Numbered from the stretch's first letter, positions 47,179-56,105 are shown. The stretch: 64,000 nt of DNA from CAWGCE01 sp964480915 (GCA_964480915.1 CAYZRS010000017.1:31310-95309); one strand, 5' to 3'. The notes: generated by a model from the sequence alone, not told the origin. Program-made: numbers and translations.

Positions 47179-48036
47179 TTAGGCGGTGGCAATAGCGGCC
47201 GCCAGCAATGAGAGAATCACCGTCGCATTCACGTAAAACAGCGTCATCACGCGCCGATACGTGTCGACGGTCGACAGCTGAGTCAGCTTGCCTCGCAGCC
47301 CAACCAAAACCAGTAGGACTCCGGCAAAATAGGCTGCGAAGACGGCACACTGCGGACGACTGCCCAGCTGCCAGAAGGCGTAGCTCACGCCGCTCACGCC
47401 CAACGCCAGCATGACGCCGATGTAAACAAAGACTCGTTTCGGGCCGAACCAGCGGGCGAGCGTCAGGTCGTCTCGGTTGCGATCCTCTTCGATCTGATAG
47501 ACCTGAGTCAACGGATACATGCCACTGGTCATCAAAGCGCCACCGATCAGGCCCCACGGCAACGGCGACTCCAACAGCCTCCTCACCGGCAGGTCGGTCG
47601 CCGCCCAGCCTGCCACACCGCCGACAATTCCCTGGCCGAAGAAAACTAGCACCGCACTACCAAGAGGCCGTCGCTTCATGCGGATGGCAGGATGCGAATA
47701 GACGACCGAGTAGACGCAAAACGCCAAATAGCAGGCGACGAAGGTTCCGTTCAGATTGAGGGCCAAGAGGAGGCCGATGAACTTCAGTCCAATCGAGCTC
47801 CAGAAGAGGTCACGTCCGACCTTGGACGGGTTTTCTAATCCGCCAATCGGCCCTTCATCCTGGTCGTAATACGAATTGAACATGTTCGTCCCGCCATAGA
47901 CGAACAAATGGAACGACAGCAACCCGATCCAGAAATTGGCTCCAATCTGACCACCGGACAAATAGGCGCCCCACACAAACAGTGGCATCAGCACGTAATT
48001 GAACGGCAGGCGGAGATGGGCGATGAATGCTCGCAT
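47179..48036 (-). CDS. UbiA-family prenyltransferase-like protein
   Basis: A 285-residue polytopic membrane protein. The first Asp-rich motif is NSYYDQDEGPIGG; the second region is QVYQIEEDRNRDDLTLA. About eight TM helices (FVWGAYLSGG..., FLLALNLNGTFVACYLAFCVYSV..., FYVNATVILSLLAAAIATA). It transfers a prenyl group to an aromatic or other acceptor. Its ATG at 48036 overlaps the stop of the GNAT gene (TAATG), so translation is coupled. The precise substrate is not known. Confidence 0.82.
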   Translation of the reverse strand: MRAFIAHLRLPFNYVLMPLFVWGAYLSGGQIGANFWIGLLSFHLFVYGGTNMFNSYYDQDEGPIGGLENPSKVGRDLFWSSIGLKFIGLLLALNLNGTFVACYLAFCVYSVVYSHPAIRMKRRPLGSAVLVFFGQGIVGGVAGWAATDLPVRRLLESPLPWGLIGGALMTSGMYPLTQVYQIEEDRNRDDLTLARWFGPKRVFVYIGVMLALGVSGVSYAFWQLGSRPQCAVFAAYFAGVLLVLVGLRGKLTQLSTVDTYRRVMTLFYVNATVILSLLAAAIATA

Positions 48037-48518
48037 TACAATTTCTTTTGCCAAAAGACCGCTTCGCCGACAGTCGGGTCCAATTCGTAACTGCCGAAGC
48101 CCCATTTCTTGTAAGCATTCATGGCCGGAATGTTCTTATTGAGTACTTCGAGCGTCAGTTTGCAACAATTGTGCTCGCGGCCAACTTCTTCTATTGCCTC
48201 TACGAGTGTGCCGCTGAGTCCCTTGCCGCGAAAGGTGGGAAGCACGGCCAAATCGTGAATGTTGATCAGCTTACGAGCGGAAAAAGTCGAGAAGCCGAAG
48301 AAGCAGTTGGCGATCGCAGCGGGCTGCGAATCGACGTATGAAATCAAGGTGAACGCGGTCGGATGCTTGGCCAATTCGCCCGGGACTCGATCCAGCGTCG
48401 CTGCATCGATTGCCTGGCCACCACCCATTTCGTCAGACGCATACGAGTTGAGCAGCATCTTGAAGTCGGCCGCATGCTGTTCGTTGTGATAGTCGATCCG
48501 AATGGTCGTAACGTTCAT
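48036..48518 (-). CDS. GNAT family acetyltransferase
   Basis: A 160-residue protein beginning MNVTTIRIDYHNEQHA (ATG 48518, AGAGGG upstream). The acetyl-CoA site is LAVLPTFRGKGLSGTLVEAIEE, followed by LTLEVLNKNIPAMNAYKKWGF. The substrate is unknown. Coupled to the UbiA gene by a TAATG overlap. Confidence 0.88.
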   Translation of the reverse strand: MNVTTIRIDYHNEQHAADFKMLLNSYASDEMGGGQAIDAATLDRVPGELAKHPTAFTLISYVDSQPAAIANCFFGFSTFSARKLINIHDLAVLPTFRGKGLSGTLVEAIEEVGREHNCCKLTLEVLNKNIPAMNAYKKWGFGSYELDPTVGEAVFWQKKL

Positions 48519-48852
48519 GAATTGCCCTCTAGCGCTAAGAGTCGACACCTGTCACGTCGCCGAGTCTGTCCCCAGACTTGGGCGGTCAAAGACCGCATTT
48601 TTTAGTTATCGTTGTTTTCAGATAGGGCCGATTTGGATTCTGTGGAAAACTTGGAAAAGCCCGAAACCGCGCGACGGTTTCGGTCCTTCCAACCAAAGGG
48701 GCAGGTACATGTTTTCGGTCAAGATCGATAAAAGTGGCCGAATCAAATCACCGAAAAACGTACCAGACCCGAATCTACGCTAAGTTCCCAGCAGTTGGCA
48801 TCTAGGCTCTTTGATTCGCGTAGACGTCGTTGATCAATTGCTCGACATCTTT
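48519..48852. other. intergenic region between GNAT gene and ruvA end, with hairpin
   Basis: About 330 bases before the scaffold gap. It holds the terminator-like hairpin listed separately and, at 48798-48852, the duplicate of the ruvA 3' end described under the gap. A 24-codon frame starting at 48709 is not convincing. I see no other gene. Confidence 0.5.
48652..48683 (-). terminator. probable terminator of the ruvC-ruvA unit
   Basis: A perfect 8-bp stem (CCGAAACC at 48661-48668, GGTTTCGG at 48676-48683) with a seven-base loop. Read on the minus strand it is followed by GCTTTTCC. It lies about 120 bases beyond the ruvA stop once the gap is joined. Confidence 0.6.
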
Positions 48853-49007
48853 NNNNNNNNNNNNNNNNNNNNNNNNNNNNNNNNNNNNNNNNNNNNNNNN
48901 NNNNNNNNNNNNNNNNNNNNNNNNNNNNNNNNNNNNNNNNNNNNNNNNNNNNGCATCTAGGCTCTTTGATTCGCGTAGACGTCGTTGATCAATTGCTCGA
49001 CATCTTT
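48798..49007. repeat. identical 55-bp sequence on both sides of a 100-N gap
   Basis: Bases 48798-48852 and 48953-49007 are identical. They are the two contig ends, and both encode the last residues of RuvA. This is an unmerged contig overlap rather than a biological repeat. Confidence 0.9.
48853..48952. other. scaffold gap (100 N)
   Basis: Exactly 100 N, the conventional placeholder length. The flanks overlap by 55 bp, so the true gap is probably zero. Confidence 0.98.
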
Positions 49008-49580
49008 GTACTTTTTCTTGCCGCTGATCACCGGGTCGAGCATCTTCCGCGCATCGGCTTCGCTGTGTCCCAGAGTTCGTAGGACTTCGAACGCTTCCGA
49101 GGCAACATCCATCAGTGCGATGTCTTCGCCGCCCATTTCTTTGCTGACCAGCAGTGCGAACTTCGGCACCTTGCGGCGCAGTTTGGCGATGATCCGTTCG
49201 GCCGTGGCTGCGCCAATGCCGGGTAAGGTCGACAGCCCCTTGGCGTCCTGCTCTTCGATCATTCCGGCCACTTCGGCGACGGGTCGAATCATGGCTCGGA
49301 GCGCCTTCCGCATGCCGACACCTTGAACCGAACAAAACAATTCGAAGAATTCTCGCTCGGCCACATTCAAAAAACCGACCATCCGTGGCACCAGCTTGCC
49401 CTGAGTCGGGTTTCCGTCGAGGTACTGAATGGTGTGCAGGCTAACCGGTTTGCCTCGTTCGAACTGCAATTGGCGGCGGGCAAATTCGGGGATGAGAACT
49501 GCGTACTCGAAGGCGTCCACTTGCAACGTGGCGACGTCTTGGTCGACCGAGATAAGTTTGCCGGTGATTTTGGTGATCAT
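48957..49580 (-). CDS. ruvA: Holliday junction DNA helicase subunit RuvA
   Basis: A 207-residue protein beginning MITKITGKLISVDQDVATLQ (ATG 49580). Domain I is the OB fold; the helix-hairpin-helix region is SVQGVGMRKALRAM and TLPGIGAATAERIIAKL; the C-terminal domain III (LGHSEADARKMLDPV) binds RuvB. The stop lies four bases inside the contig after the gap. A second copy of its last residues before the gap is an assembly duplicate. It follows ruvC by 43 bases. Confidence 0.95.
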   Translation of the reverse strand: MITKITGKLISVDQDVATLQVDAFEYAVLIPEFARRQLQFERGKPVSLHTIQYLDGNPTQGKLVPRMVGFLNVAEREFFELFCSVQGVGMRKALRAMIRPVAEVAGMIEEQDAKGLSTLPGIGAATAERIIAKLRRKVPKFALLVSKEMGGEDIALMDVASEAFEVLRTLGHSEADARKMLDPVISGKKKYKDVEQLINDVYANQRA

Positions 49581-49623
49581 TTTTTTGATGTCGGTTTCGC
49601 GTGAGGGCTCAAAATCGTTTTGT

Positions 49624-50148
49624 CTATCGAGCCAAGAGTGTACGGCTGGTGAAGACGTGACACAAAGCAATTGCCAATGCATCGGCCACATCGTTCGGTT
49701 CGGGCGGCTCTTTCAGTCCAAATTCGCGTTGGATCGCCGCTTGAACCTGGGTTTTGGGGGCTCGGCCATTGCCCGTGACCATTTTTTTGACGTTGGTGGC
49801 GGCGTAATGGTGAATATCGAGATTCGCCGACGCGGCCGCCAAGCAGATGACGCCCCGTGCGTGCCCCATCAAGATTGCCGTCCTGGGCCGTTCGTAATGG
49901 GAATAGAGTTCCTCAATCGCCACGGCGTGCGGTTCCAGGTTGGCGATCACCTCGGCCACACCTTCGTGGATTTCTCGGACGCGATCAGGTAGCGATCGTT
50001 TGGCCGTCGACCGAACGACGCCCGCTTCGATTAGCTTGACGCCTCGATCGGACGCTTCGACGACTCCGTAGCCGGTCGTGTTGAGCCCCGGGTCGATGCC
50101 CAGCACGCGGTCGAAGTGAGTTGTGGGTGTCGGGTCCATCTTTGCCAT
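49624..50148 (-). CDS. ruvC: Holliday junction resolvase RuvC
   Basis: A 174-residue RNase H-fold nuclease. Catalytic acids sit in RVLGIDPGLNTTGYG (Asp), AIEELYSHYERPRTA (Glu), and EPPEPNDVADALAIALCH (Asp pair). The start is uncertain among ATGs at 50172, 50148 and 50139. It is co-directional with ruvA. The region upstream is cut by the second gap. Confidence 0.95.
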   Translation of the reverse strand: MAKMDPTPTTHFDRVLGIDPGLNTTGYGVVEASDRGVKLIEAGVVRSTAKRSLPDRVREIHEGVAEVIANLEPHAVAIEELYSHYERPRTAILMGHARGVICLAAASANLDIHHYAATNVKKMVTGNGRAPKTQVQAAIQREFGLKEPPEPNDVADALAIALCHVFTSRTLLAR

Positions 50149-50187
50149 CCATGTCGCTGTTCGCAAATTCAAAGGGCGGAATTAAAG

Positions 50188-50287
50188 NNNNNNNNNNNNN
50201 NNNNNNNNNNNNNNNNNNNNNNNNNNNNNNNNNNNNNNNNNNNNNNNNNNNNNNNNNNNNNNNNNNNNNNNNNNNNNNNNNNNNNNN
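50188..50287. other. scaffold gap (100 N)
   Basis: Exactly 100 N. The flanks share only AAAG, so nothing can be said of its true size. It lies in the spacer between ruvC and cysS. Confidence 0.98.
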
Positions 50288-50359
50288 AAAGACTCCCGAC
50301 CCTCTGGCTGGTCCTTTCCAAGTCGTTTTGGCGCTACTTTCGCGAAGCGAAAGGCGACC

Positions 50360-52120
50360 TTACGCCTCTCTGCGCCAAGTCGTATCGCCCGACCGATCTT
50401 CGATCACGATGCCGGCAGTCGCCAAATCGTCGCGAACTTTGTCGCTGGTCGCGAAGTCCTTATTTTCCCGAGCGCTCGCCCGAATGTCGATCAACAACTG
50501 CATGATTTGATCGACCGGCGCGTCACCACTTTCCTGTCGCCAAGTCGTTGTGCCCGATCGATCTTCGATCACGATGCCGGCAGTCGCCAAGTCGTCGCGG
50601 ACTTTATCGCTGGTGGCGAAGTCTTTATTTTCCCGAGCCGCCGTTCGCAGATCGATGACCAACTGCATGAGCGGGTCCATCACTTGGCTATCGGCCGATG
50701 AGGACCGAACCGGAGCCGCTTCGAACAGACCCAAGATGGCAGAAAGCTCTTTCAGAGTCGTGGCCGCTTGTTGGAATTCGGACAAAGCGGCATCGCTGCA
50801 CGCCGCCGTGTCCTCCAGGTTGTTCTTGTCGGCGAAACGATTCAGGCTGCGAAGCAGGTCAAACATCTCGCTCATCGCAGCGCCGGTGTTGAAGTCGTCA
50901 TCCATCTTCGTGAGGAAGTTGGTGCGTCGCTCGGCAACCTCTTTCATTAAGGCACTGTCATTGGAATCGACGTTGCCTGTGGTACGTGTGCTCGCGGCCG
51001 CGAGGCCGTAGAACGCTTGGCCGGTGATCCGTTCGAACCGTTCGAAAAAGCGATGAAACGAATCGAGCGCCGTGCCGGCTTCTTGCAATCCTTCGTCTCC
51101 AAACACGATCGTGCTACGGTAATGCGTACGCAGGAGAAAAAAGCGAATGCGTTCGCCCGAGTGTTCGGCGATCAGTTCAGCTAGGCCGCCACCGCCTTTG
51201 GAGCGGCTGATTTTGGTGTCGACCGTCGCTTGCTCTTCGGTCGCTGCTCGGTCACCTTTGCCGCCAACTTTGCCGGCGGCACTTGAGGCTCGCATCAAAC
51301 CATTGTGCATCCAATATTTTGCCATCGGCGCGTCGTGGCACGATTCGCTCTGCGCAATTTCATTCTCATGATGTGGGAAAACCAAATCGAGCCCACCACC
51401 GTGGATGTCAAACGTCTCGCCCAAGATCGCATGGCTCATGGCGCTACATTCAATGTGCCAGCCAGGTCGACCATTGCCCCATGGGCTCTCCCAAGACGGT
51501 TCACCCGGTTTGCTTGATTTCCATAAAGCAAAATCGCCAGGCGACCGTTTCCGCGAGGCCATCTCGCCACCTTCGCCCTGCGAATCGTCAACCGATCGGT
51601 TGGTCAGCTTTCCGTAGTCTTCGTCCTTGCCCACTTCAAAGTAGACATCGCCCTCTGACGCGTAGGCGCACCCTTTGTCGATCAACTTCGAAATGAAGTC
51701 GAGGATGTCAGTCATGTGTTCGGTCGCTTTGGGCATCTTGTCGACTTGCGTGACGCCGAGCGCTTCCAAGTTTTCCACATAGTCGGCTGTCATTTCGGTC
51801 GCCACGTCGGCCATCGGAATGCCGCGACTGTTGGATTCGGCGATCAGTTTGTCGTCCACGTCGGTAATGTTGATGACGAAGGTGACTTCGTAGCCCGAGT
51901 ATTCCAGGTAGCGTTTGATGCAGTCGAAAATGACCGGCCCAACCATGTGGCCGATATGTGACGGCTTGTAAACGGTGGGGCCACAAAGGTACATGCCGAC
52001 CTTGCCCGGCGTCACGGTTTCAAACGGTAGTTTGGTGCGCGTGAGGGTATTGTAAACCTGGATGTTGGGTTGGCTGCTCATAGTGGACGTGCTGTTTTCA
52101 GTAGTGGTCGAGGTCGACAT
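50360..52120 (-). CDS. cysS: cysteinyl-tRNA synthetase with duplicated C-terminal segment
   Basis: A 586-residue class I synthetase. The N-terminal zinc/substrate Cys is in GMYLCGPTVY, HIGH in KPSHIGHMVG, more zinc ligands in WHIECSAM and HGGGLDLVFPHHENE, and a KMSKS variant KISRS. The C-terminal segment occurs twice, 55 residues each (MQLVIDLRTAARENKDFATS and MQLLIDIRASARENKDFATS), from a 165-bp DNA duplication. Start at 52120 (or 52081). It follows ispF by about 80 bases. Confidence 0.94.
   Translation of the reverse strand: MSTSTTTENSTSTMSSQPNIQVYNTLTRTKLPFETVTPGKVGMYLCGPTVYKPSHIGHMVGPVIFDCIKRYLEYSGYEVTFVINITDVDDKLIAESNSRGIPMADVATEMTADYVENLEALGVTQVDKMPKATEHMTDILDFISKLIDKGCAYASEGDVYFEVGKDEDYGKLTNRSVDDSQGEGGEMASRKRSPGDFALWKSSKPGEPSWESPWGNGRPGWHIECSAMSHAILGETFDIHGGGLDLVFPHHENEIAQSESCHDAPMAKYWMHNGLMRASSAAGKVGGKGDRAATEEQATVDTKISRSKGGGGLAELIAEHSGERIRFFLLRTHYRSTIVFGDEGLQEAGTALDSFHRFFERFERITGQAFYGLAAASTRTTGNVDSNDSALMKEVAERRTNFLTKMDDDFNTGAAMSEMFDLLRSLNRFADKNNLEDTAACSDAALSEFQQAATTLKELSAILGLFEAAPVRSSSADSQVMDPLMQLVIDLRTAARENKDFATSDKVRDDLATAGIVIEDRSGTTTWRQESGDAPVDQIMQLLIDIRASARENKDFATSDKVRDDLATAGIVIEDRSGDTTWRREA
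50366..50695. repeat. 165-bp tandem duplication within cysS
   Basis: Corresponding bases are offset by 165 (55 codons; for example GATCTT at 50395 and at 50560). The copies are highly similar but not identical, so it is not a simple assembly doubling. It adds a second copy of the helical DALR-like tail. The boundaries are approximate. Confidence 0.85.
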
Positions 52121-52203
52121 CGGGATGGGCGTCTCCGTACGCGATGAGATTGGCGGTCTGCAGTCCCGCCGTTGGCTGCACTTTCGCGGCCGTAGTTTAA
52201 CCG

Positions 52204-52680
52204 TTATTCGCGACCGAGTAGCAGAGCAATACATTCGGCCTGCATCGCTTCTCCCCGGCCGACCGGCCCGACCGCTTCGCCTGTTTTTGCTTTGACATTC
52301 ACGGCGGCCGGTTCCAATTGCAAGATTTCGGCCAGCCGATCTCGAATTGCCTGTTTATGAGGCGTGATTTTCGGCTCTTGAGCAAACACGATGCAGTCCA
52401 GGTTGGCAATCTGATAACCGGCCTGCCGTACGCTGGCTGCCCCGATCGACAGCATCTCGGCCGAATCACGCCCCGCGTTGGCCTCGTCGGTGTTGGGAAA
52501 CAGCTCGCCAATATCGCCCAGTCCGGCCGCCCCCAAGATCGCATCGGTGACCGCATGCAGCAGCACGTCGGCATCGCTGTGGCCATCGAGATGCCAGCCA
52601 TGAGGAATATCGATCCCACCCAATCGCAGCGGCCCGCCCGCAATCAGCCGGTGCGTGTCGTGTCCGATTCCAATTCGCAA
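52204..52680 (-). CDS. ispF: 2-C-methyl-D-erythritol 2,4-cyclodiphosphate synthase
   Basis: A 158-residue enzyme of the MEP isoprenoid pathway. The metal ligands are in GIGHDTHRL and LDGHSDADVLLHA, then DIGELFPNTDE and the C-terminal KAKTGEAVGPVGRGEAMQAE. The start is TTG at 52680 with GGGAG seven bases upstream. Upstream of cysS, as often seen. Confidence 0.96.
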   Translation of the reverse strand: MRIGIGHDTHRLIAGGPLRLGGIDIPHGWHLDGHSDADVLLHAVTDAILGAAGLGDIGELFPNTDEANAGRDSAEMLSIGAASVRQAGYQIANLDCIVFAQEPKITPHKQAIRDRLAEILQLEPAAVNVKAKTGEAVGPVGRGEAMQAECIALLLGRE

Positions 52681-52755
52681 GGCGCTACTCCCATCAAAAA
52701 TCCGAAACGTTCAACTTACTCTATTCAACCGAAAGTCGTAGGCAGACTTCTGCCG

Positions 52756-54678
52756 TCATGGCTTAAGTCGGTTGGCGGTCGGGAACTCAGCAATGCGGTC
52801 GTGCAAAAATTGATAACAAGAAGCAGACGAAACGCCTAGCCAAATCAATCCGCCATACGCCGGCAAGAGGTGTTTGAAGTCGGTGTATCCCACTCGGTGA
52901 TGGATATAAATTGCGCAAACGTAGCCCGCACAGCCGCCGATTAACAACATCCACCAAAGCCAGGCATGGCCGCGTCGAAATCCCCACATCGATGCTAAGA
53001 GCACAGTGATCCCGGTGCAAACGAGCATCCCGCCGAATGTGGCTCGATCGTGCGCAACAAGTGACAACAGTTGCGGGTTCGCAGAAATGAGCTTGTCGGG
53101 CGTCGTGCACAGGAATTCGAGGTCTTCTTTGATGAACACCTGTGTGATGCCAATCTTACAGATGACCGTTCCGGCAACGATAAGAACCGCGCCGTGGATG
53201 ACGTGCATTAACTGGCCCCATTGAGCCGAACGCCAAGCGGCGTCGTCCAGCAGGTCGAGCCGGATCGGTGGTCGACGAGGGGAAAGGCGAGCGTACAAGG
53301 TCAACAATAAGAATTGAAAGAGAATCGTCGTAACGAATGCATGGAACGGATCAAAATAGCCGAAGCCGAGAAAGAGGAAGAAGGAAAAGAAGCCAACGAA
53401 AGCGGAGACGACGATAGATTTTTCGGCCCAATGCGCGTGCTGCCGACTGCCAAACCAAGACAGGCAAGCGTACAGCGTTCCGACGCTGAGCATCGATCCA
53501 GCCAACGTGACTCGGTCGTGAGCCATGAAATCCAAGAGCCGATCGTTGATCGAATAGAGTTCTTCGCGTGTCATTCCTACGACCGATTCGTCGTATGGAA
53601 GCACGACTCGCGTCAACGCGATCGCCAATGCCAACAGACCGCCGCCAAGCATGGCAATTCCCATGAGAAATGACCAGAACCACGATTGGCGTGCCACGGT
53701 GTCGGCCGATTCGCTGCCGCCTGCTTGGTTCCTTGAATCCTGGAAAATGGTTTGAGCAAGTAGCTCGTTGCAGCGTTTGGCCAGACCGGGGCCAGATACC
53801 ACAAAGCCAGAATCGATCAGTGCGATGTCGGCACCAGCCTCAATCACTCGGTGTGAGTCCATCGGTTGGTGGATGCCGCCTCCGGCGGCGATAAAACACT
53901 CTGGGCGATCTCTTGCGGTGAAAAACTGTCGCCATGATTTTGTTGACTGCAAAGTAGCTGGCAAGCAAGCGCCAGACATGACCCTTCCATCTCTACCAGC
54001 TGATAGCGACCCGTCGATCCGGACGCCGTCGAGCAGCTCGTCGTGCGGCAATTCGTTGGGCTCATCGTCCGCCCCAGCAAGAATCAGCAGGTGGCCCGCG
54101 AAATTTGGCAGCTCTGACCTGACCCAGGTTGCAATTGGCTCCCAGTGAGACAGCGGGATGACAAAACCGGCGGCCGTCTGATCTGAAGACCGGATGCCCG
54201 ATTTTATCTCGTCTAGAGTCAAGGAATCGCAAAATCGGATGAGAAGAGGAGTCGCTTGCTCGTCGGTTTCTTGGCGTTCAATTTTCTGCAGCCAACTCAA
54301 TCCAGGATTGGCTTCCGGGCGAGCCAAGCGAATCTCCTGTTCGCCCGGCTGGAATTCGACTTCGGCGTGGTCTTCCAGGTTTGCTCCGAACGGGCCGTAT
54401 TCTAAACAAGCGAGTCCGAATTGGTTTAACCCGCCGACCGCGCAGCCGCTTGAATCAAGACCGCAGCCAAGTCCGACTCGAGATGGAAACTGGATTTTGT
54501 TCGCTGCGAAGGCTAGGGCATGATCAGGCACCATGTGCCCCATGAAATTGATGATCCGGCGTCCCAGCCAAAAACTACCGAGCCGACCTAAGCTGCCGAT
54601 GGCCAGTTGTTGCGCACGCCGAGGTGCCATGCGAAATAACAGTGGCCGGAAGACGGTTTGGTAAGTCCAGTCGGGCAT
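52756..54678 (-). CDS. DHODH-like domain fused to polytopic membrane domain
   Basis: A 640-residue fusion. Residues 1-310 resemble class 2 dihydroorotate dehydrogenase (N-terminal YQTVFRPLLFRMAPRRAQQLA; VGLGCGLDSSGCAVGGLNQFGLACLEYGPFG; FMN-phosphate-type IAAGGGIHQPMDSHRVIEAGAD and SGPGLAKR). However, the substrate-site motifs are changed (GLDSSG instead of GLDKNG), and catalytic SSPN is absent. Residues about 330-640 hold seven or so TM helices. Canonical PyrD activity is unlikely; FMN binding may persist. It is upstream of ispF by 75 bases. Confidence 0.75.
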   Translation of the reverse strand: MPDWTYQTVFRPLLFRMAPRRAQQLAIGSLGRLGSFWLGRRIINFMGHMVPDHALAFAANKIQFPSRVGLGCGLDSSGCAVGGLNQFGLACLEYGPFGANLEDHAEVEFQPGEQEIRLARPEANPGLSWLQKIERQETDEQATPLLIRFCDSLTLDEIKSGIRSSDQTAAGFVIPLSHWEPIATWVRSELPNFAGHLLILAGADDEPNELPHDELLDGVRIDGSLSAGRDGRVMSGACLPATLQSTKSWRQFFTARDRPECFIAAGGGIHQPMDSHRVIEAGADIALIDSGFVVSGPGLAKRCNELLAQTIFQDSRNQAGGSESADTVARQSWFWSFLMGIAMLGGGLLALAIALTRVVLPYDESVVGMTREELYSINDRLLDFMAHDRVTLAGSMLSVGTLYACLSWFGSRQHAHWAEKSIVVSAFVGFFSFFLFLGFGYFDPFHAFVTTILFQFLLLTLYARLSPRRPPIRLDLLDDAAWRSAQWGQLMHVIHGAVLIVAGTVICKIGITQVFIKEDLEFLCTTPDKLISANPQLLSLVAHDRATFGGMLVCTGITVLLASMWGFRRGHAWLWWMLLIGGCAGYVCAIYIHHRVGYTDFKHLLPAYGGLIWLGVSSASCYQFLHDRIAEFPTANRLKP

Positions 54679-54942
54679 TTCGCAGCTTCAGTTCGATCAC
54701 ACGGCGTTGGTTTGCAAGCGAATAATACGATCGCGCCACTTGCTACGTACCGCAGCGAAAACTGGAAGGCAACATGACGCACAGCGTGGACGCGAAGCGT
54801 AAGAAGCTCTCATCATACTGTTCGACAGCGCGAATTCGAGCGGGATTCGTCGCTGTTTAGGAGTTGAGGACGTGGGTGCCTAAAATAGAGCGATACAGCT
54901 AAGCTGTGTGCTTGTCTACTTTTTCTCTTCACGAGGCCGATC

Positions 54943-55212
54943 ATGCCACAAGCAGTTGTCGATCCGGACGAACTTCGCCAGTTTGCCAGAGCGCTGAAGA
55001 AGTTTAACAACGATCTGCGCGAACGAGTCGGACAGATCAACAACCATCTCAATGCACTCGGCGGTACGTGGCGTGACCAAGAGCACAAGAAGTTTTGCCA
55101 AGTGTTTGATGAGCACACGAAACTGCTGGCCCGTTTTCTCGAAACGTCCGACGCTCACGCGCCCTACCTGATGCGCAAAGCGGACCAGATCGACGACTAC
55201 TTGCAAGGCTAA
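54943..55212 (+). CDS. WXG100-like protein (first)
   Basis: An 89-residue all-helical protein. Two helices flank a turn, LGGTWRDQEHKKF, with the W-x-D form of the WXG motif at about the middle. This matches the size and shape of ESAT-6/WXG100 substrates. A C-terminal YxxxD/E signal is not clear. GAGG precedes the ATG. It is the first gene of the type VII-like locus. Confidence 0.8.
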   Translation: MPQAVVDPDELRQFARALKKFNNDLRERVGQINNHLNALGGTWRDQEHKKFCQVFDEHTKLLARFLETSDAHAPYLMRKADQIDDYLQG

Positions 55213-55221
55213 GAGGTCACG

Positions 55222-55761
55222 ATGAGCAACGCTGCCAATGTGACTTCGCTCGATGCACTGCGCCAATTCGAACGCGAATTGAAGCGTTACGAAAACTCGG
55301 TCCGCAGTATCCTCGAATCGCTGTCGGGCCAAGCGCAGCGTGCTCAAACTTGGATTGAACACGATCGGACTCGCTACTGGCCTCGCGAAACAATGAAGGC
55401 CGAGGATCGGATTGCCGAAGCGCGAGCCGATTTGCAGCGAGCCAAAATGGCGGCGATCGAAGGGCAGCATAAATCGTGCCTCGACGAAAAGAAGGCGGTC
55501 GAACGCGCCGTGAACCGATTGAGGTTGTGTGAGGAGAAAGTGCGTGTCACCAAACACTGGCGTAACCAAATGCGATACAAGTCGGAAGAGTTTTCCGGCA
55601 AGATGGCTCGGCTGCAGAATTACCTGGACAATGATCTGCCGCGAGCGCAGGCCGCGATCGGACGAAAAATTGCGGCGCTGGAAAAATATTCAGAAACCAA
55701 TCAGAGTCCCGCCGTACGCGAACGGCACGAAATTCAAGATCAACAAGAACCGACCGAGTAG
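55222..55761 (+). CDS. coiled-coil protein of the type VII-like locus
   Basis: A 179-residue, highly charged, predicted coiled-coil protein (LRQFERELKRYENSVRSILE; EARADLQRAKMAAIEGQ; EEFSGKMARLQNYLDND). The N-terminal 90 residues have the look of a long WXG/LXG-type helical hairpin. No signal peptide is seen. It begins nine bases after the first WXG gene (AGAGGT upstream), so it is co-transcribed. The product is unrecognised; it may be a substrate or a chaperone-like partner. Confidence 0.75.
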   Translation: MSNAANVTSLDALRQFERELKRYENSVRSILESLSGQAQRAQTWIEHDRTRYWPRETMKAEDRIAEARADLQRAKMAAIEGQHKSCLDEKKAVERAVNRLRLCEEKVRVTKHWRNQMRYKSEEFSGKMARLQNYLDNDLPRAQAAIGRKIAALEKYSETNQSPAVRERHEIQDQQEPTE

Positions 55762-55832
55762 CCCCCAGGATTCGACTTACCAGCTTGCCGGTTTTCCGGA
55801 ATGGGCAACCAACCTCGTTAAGGATATTTTGC

Positions 55833-56060
55833 ATGGGAATCTGTGACCTACAAACACCGATCGGTCGGGTTCAGAAAGAAACGAAACGATTGAAAGATGC
55901 CTGGCAACAGACCAAAGTGCATTGGAAGGACAAGGCGTCCCGAGAGTTCGAAGAGACGTATCTTCAGCCGCTTATTCCGACGTTGCAATTGACGCTGGCA
56001 GCCGTCTACGAATTGGCCGAAGTGGTGGACGAAGCGGAGAAGGCGTGTGCGGATAACTAA
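55833..56060 (+). CDS. WXG100-like protein (second)
   Basis: A 75-residue helical protein from ATG 55833 (AAGGA at eight bases). It has VHWKDKASREFEETYLQPL, i.e. W-x-D in the helix turn, and near the C-terminus YELAE, which fits the YxxxD/E type VII signal. Short for the family, but recognisable. It precedes the PLP enzyme by 45 bases. Confidence 0.75.
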   Translation: MGICDLQTPIGRVQKETKRLKDAWQQTKVHWKDKASREFEETYLQPLIPTLQLTLAAVYELAEVVDEAEKACADN

Positions 56061-56105
56061 GGCATCGGTAACCGGAAACTGACAGCAGGGATAAGGGGCT
56101 TATTG

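Noticed and set aside
48802..49335. Open frame running through the N gap
   Set aside because: It is in a shifted frame of ruvA joined to the duplicate end through Ns; an artefact.
50337..50353. Hairpin (CTTTCGC / GCGAAAG) just after the cysS stop
   Set aside because: The stem is perfect but no T run follows on the minus strand, so it was not called a terminator.
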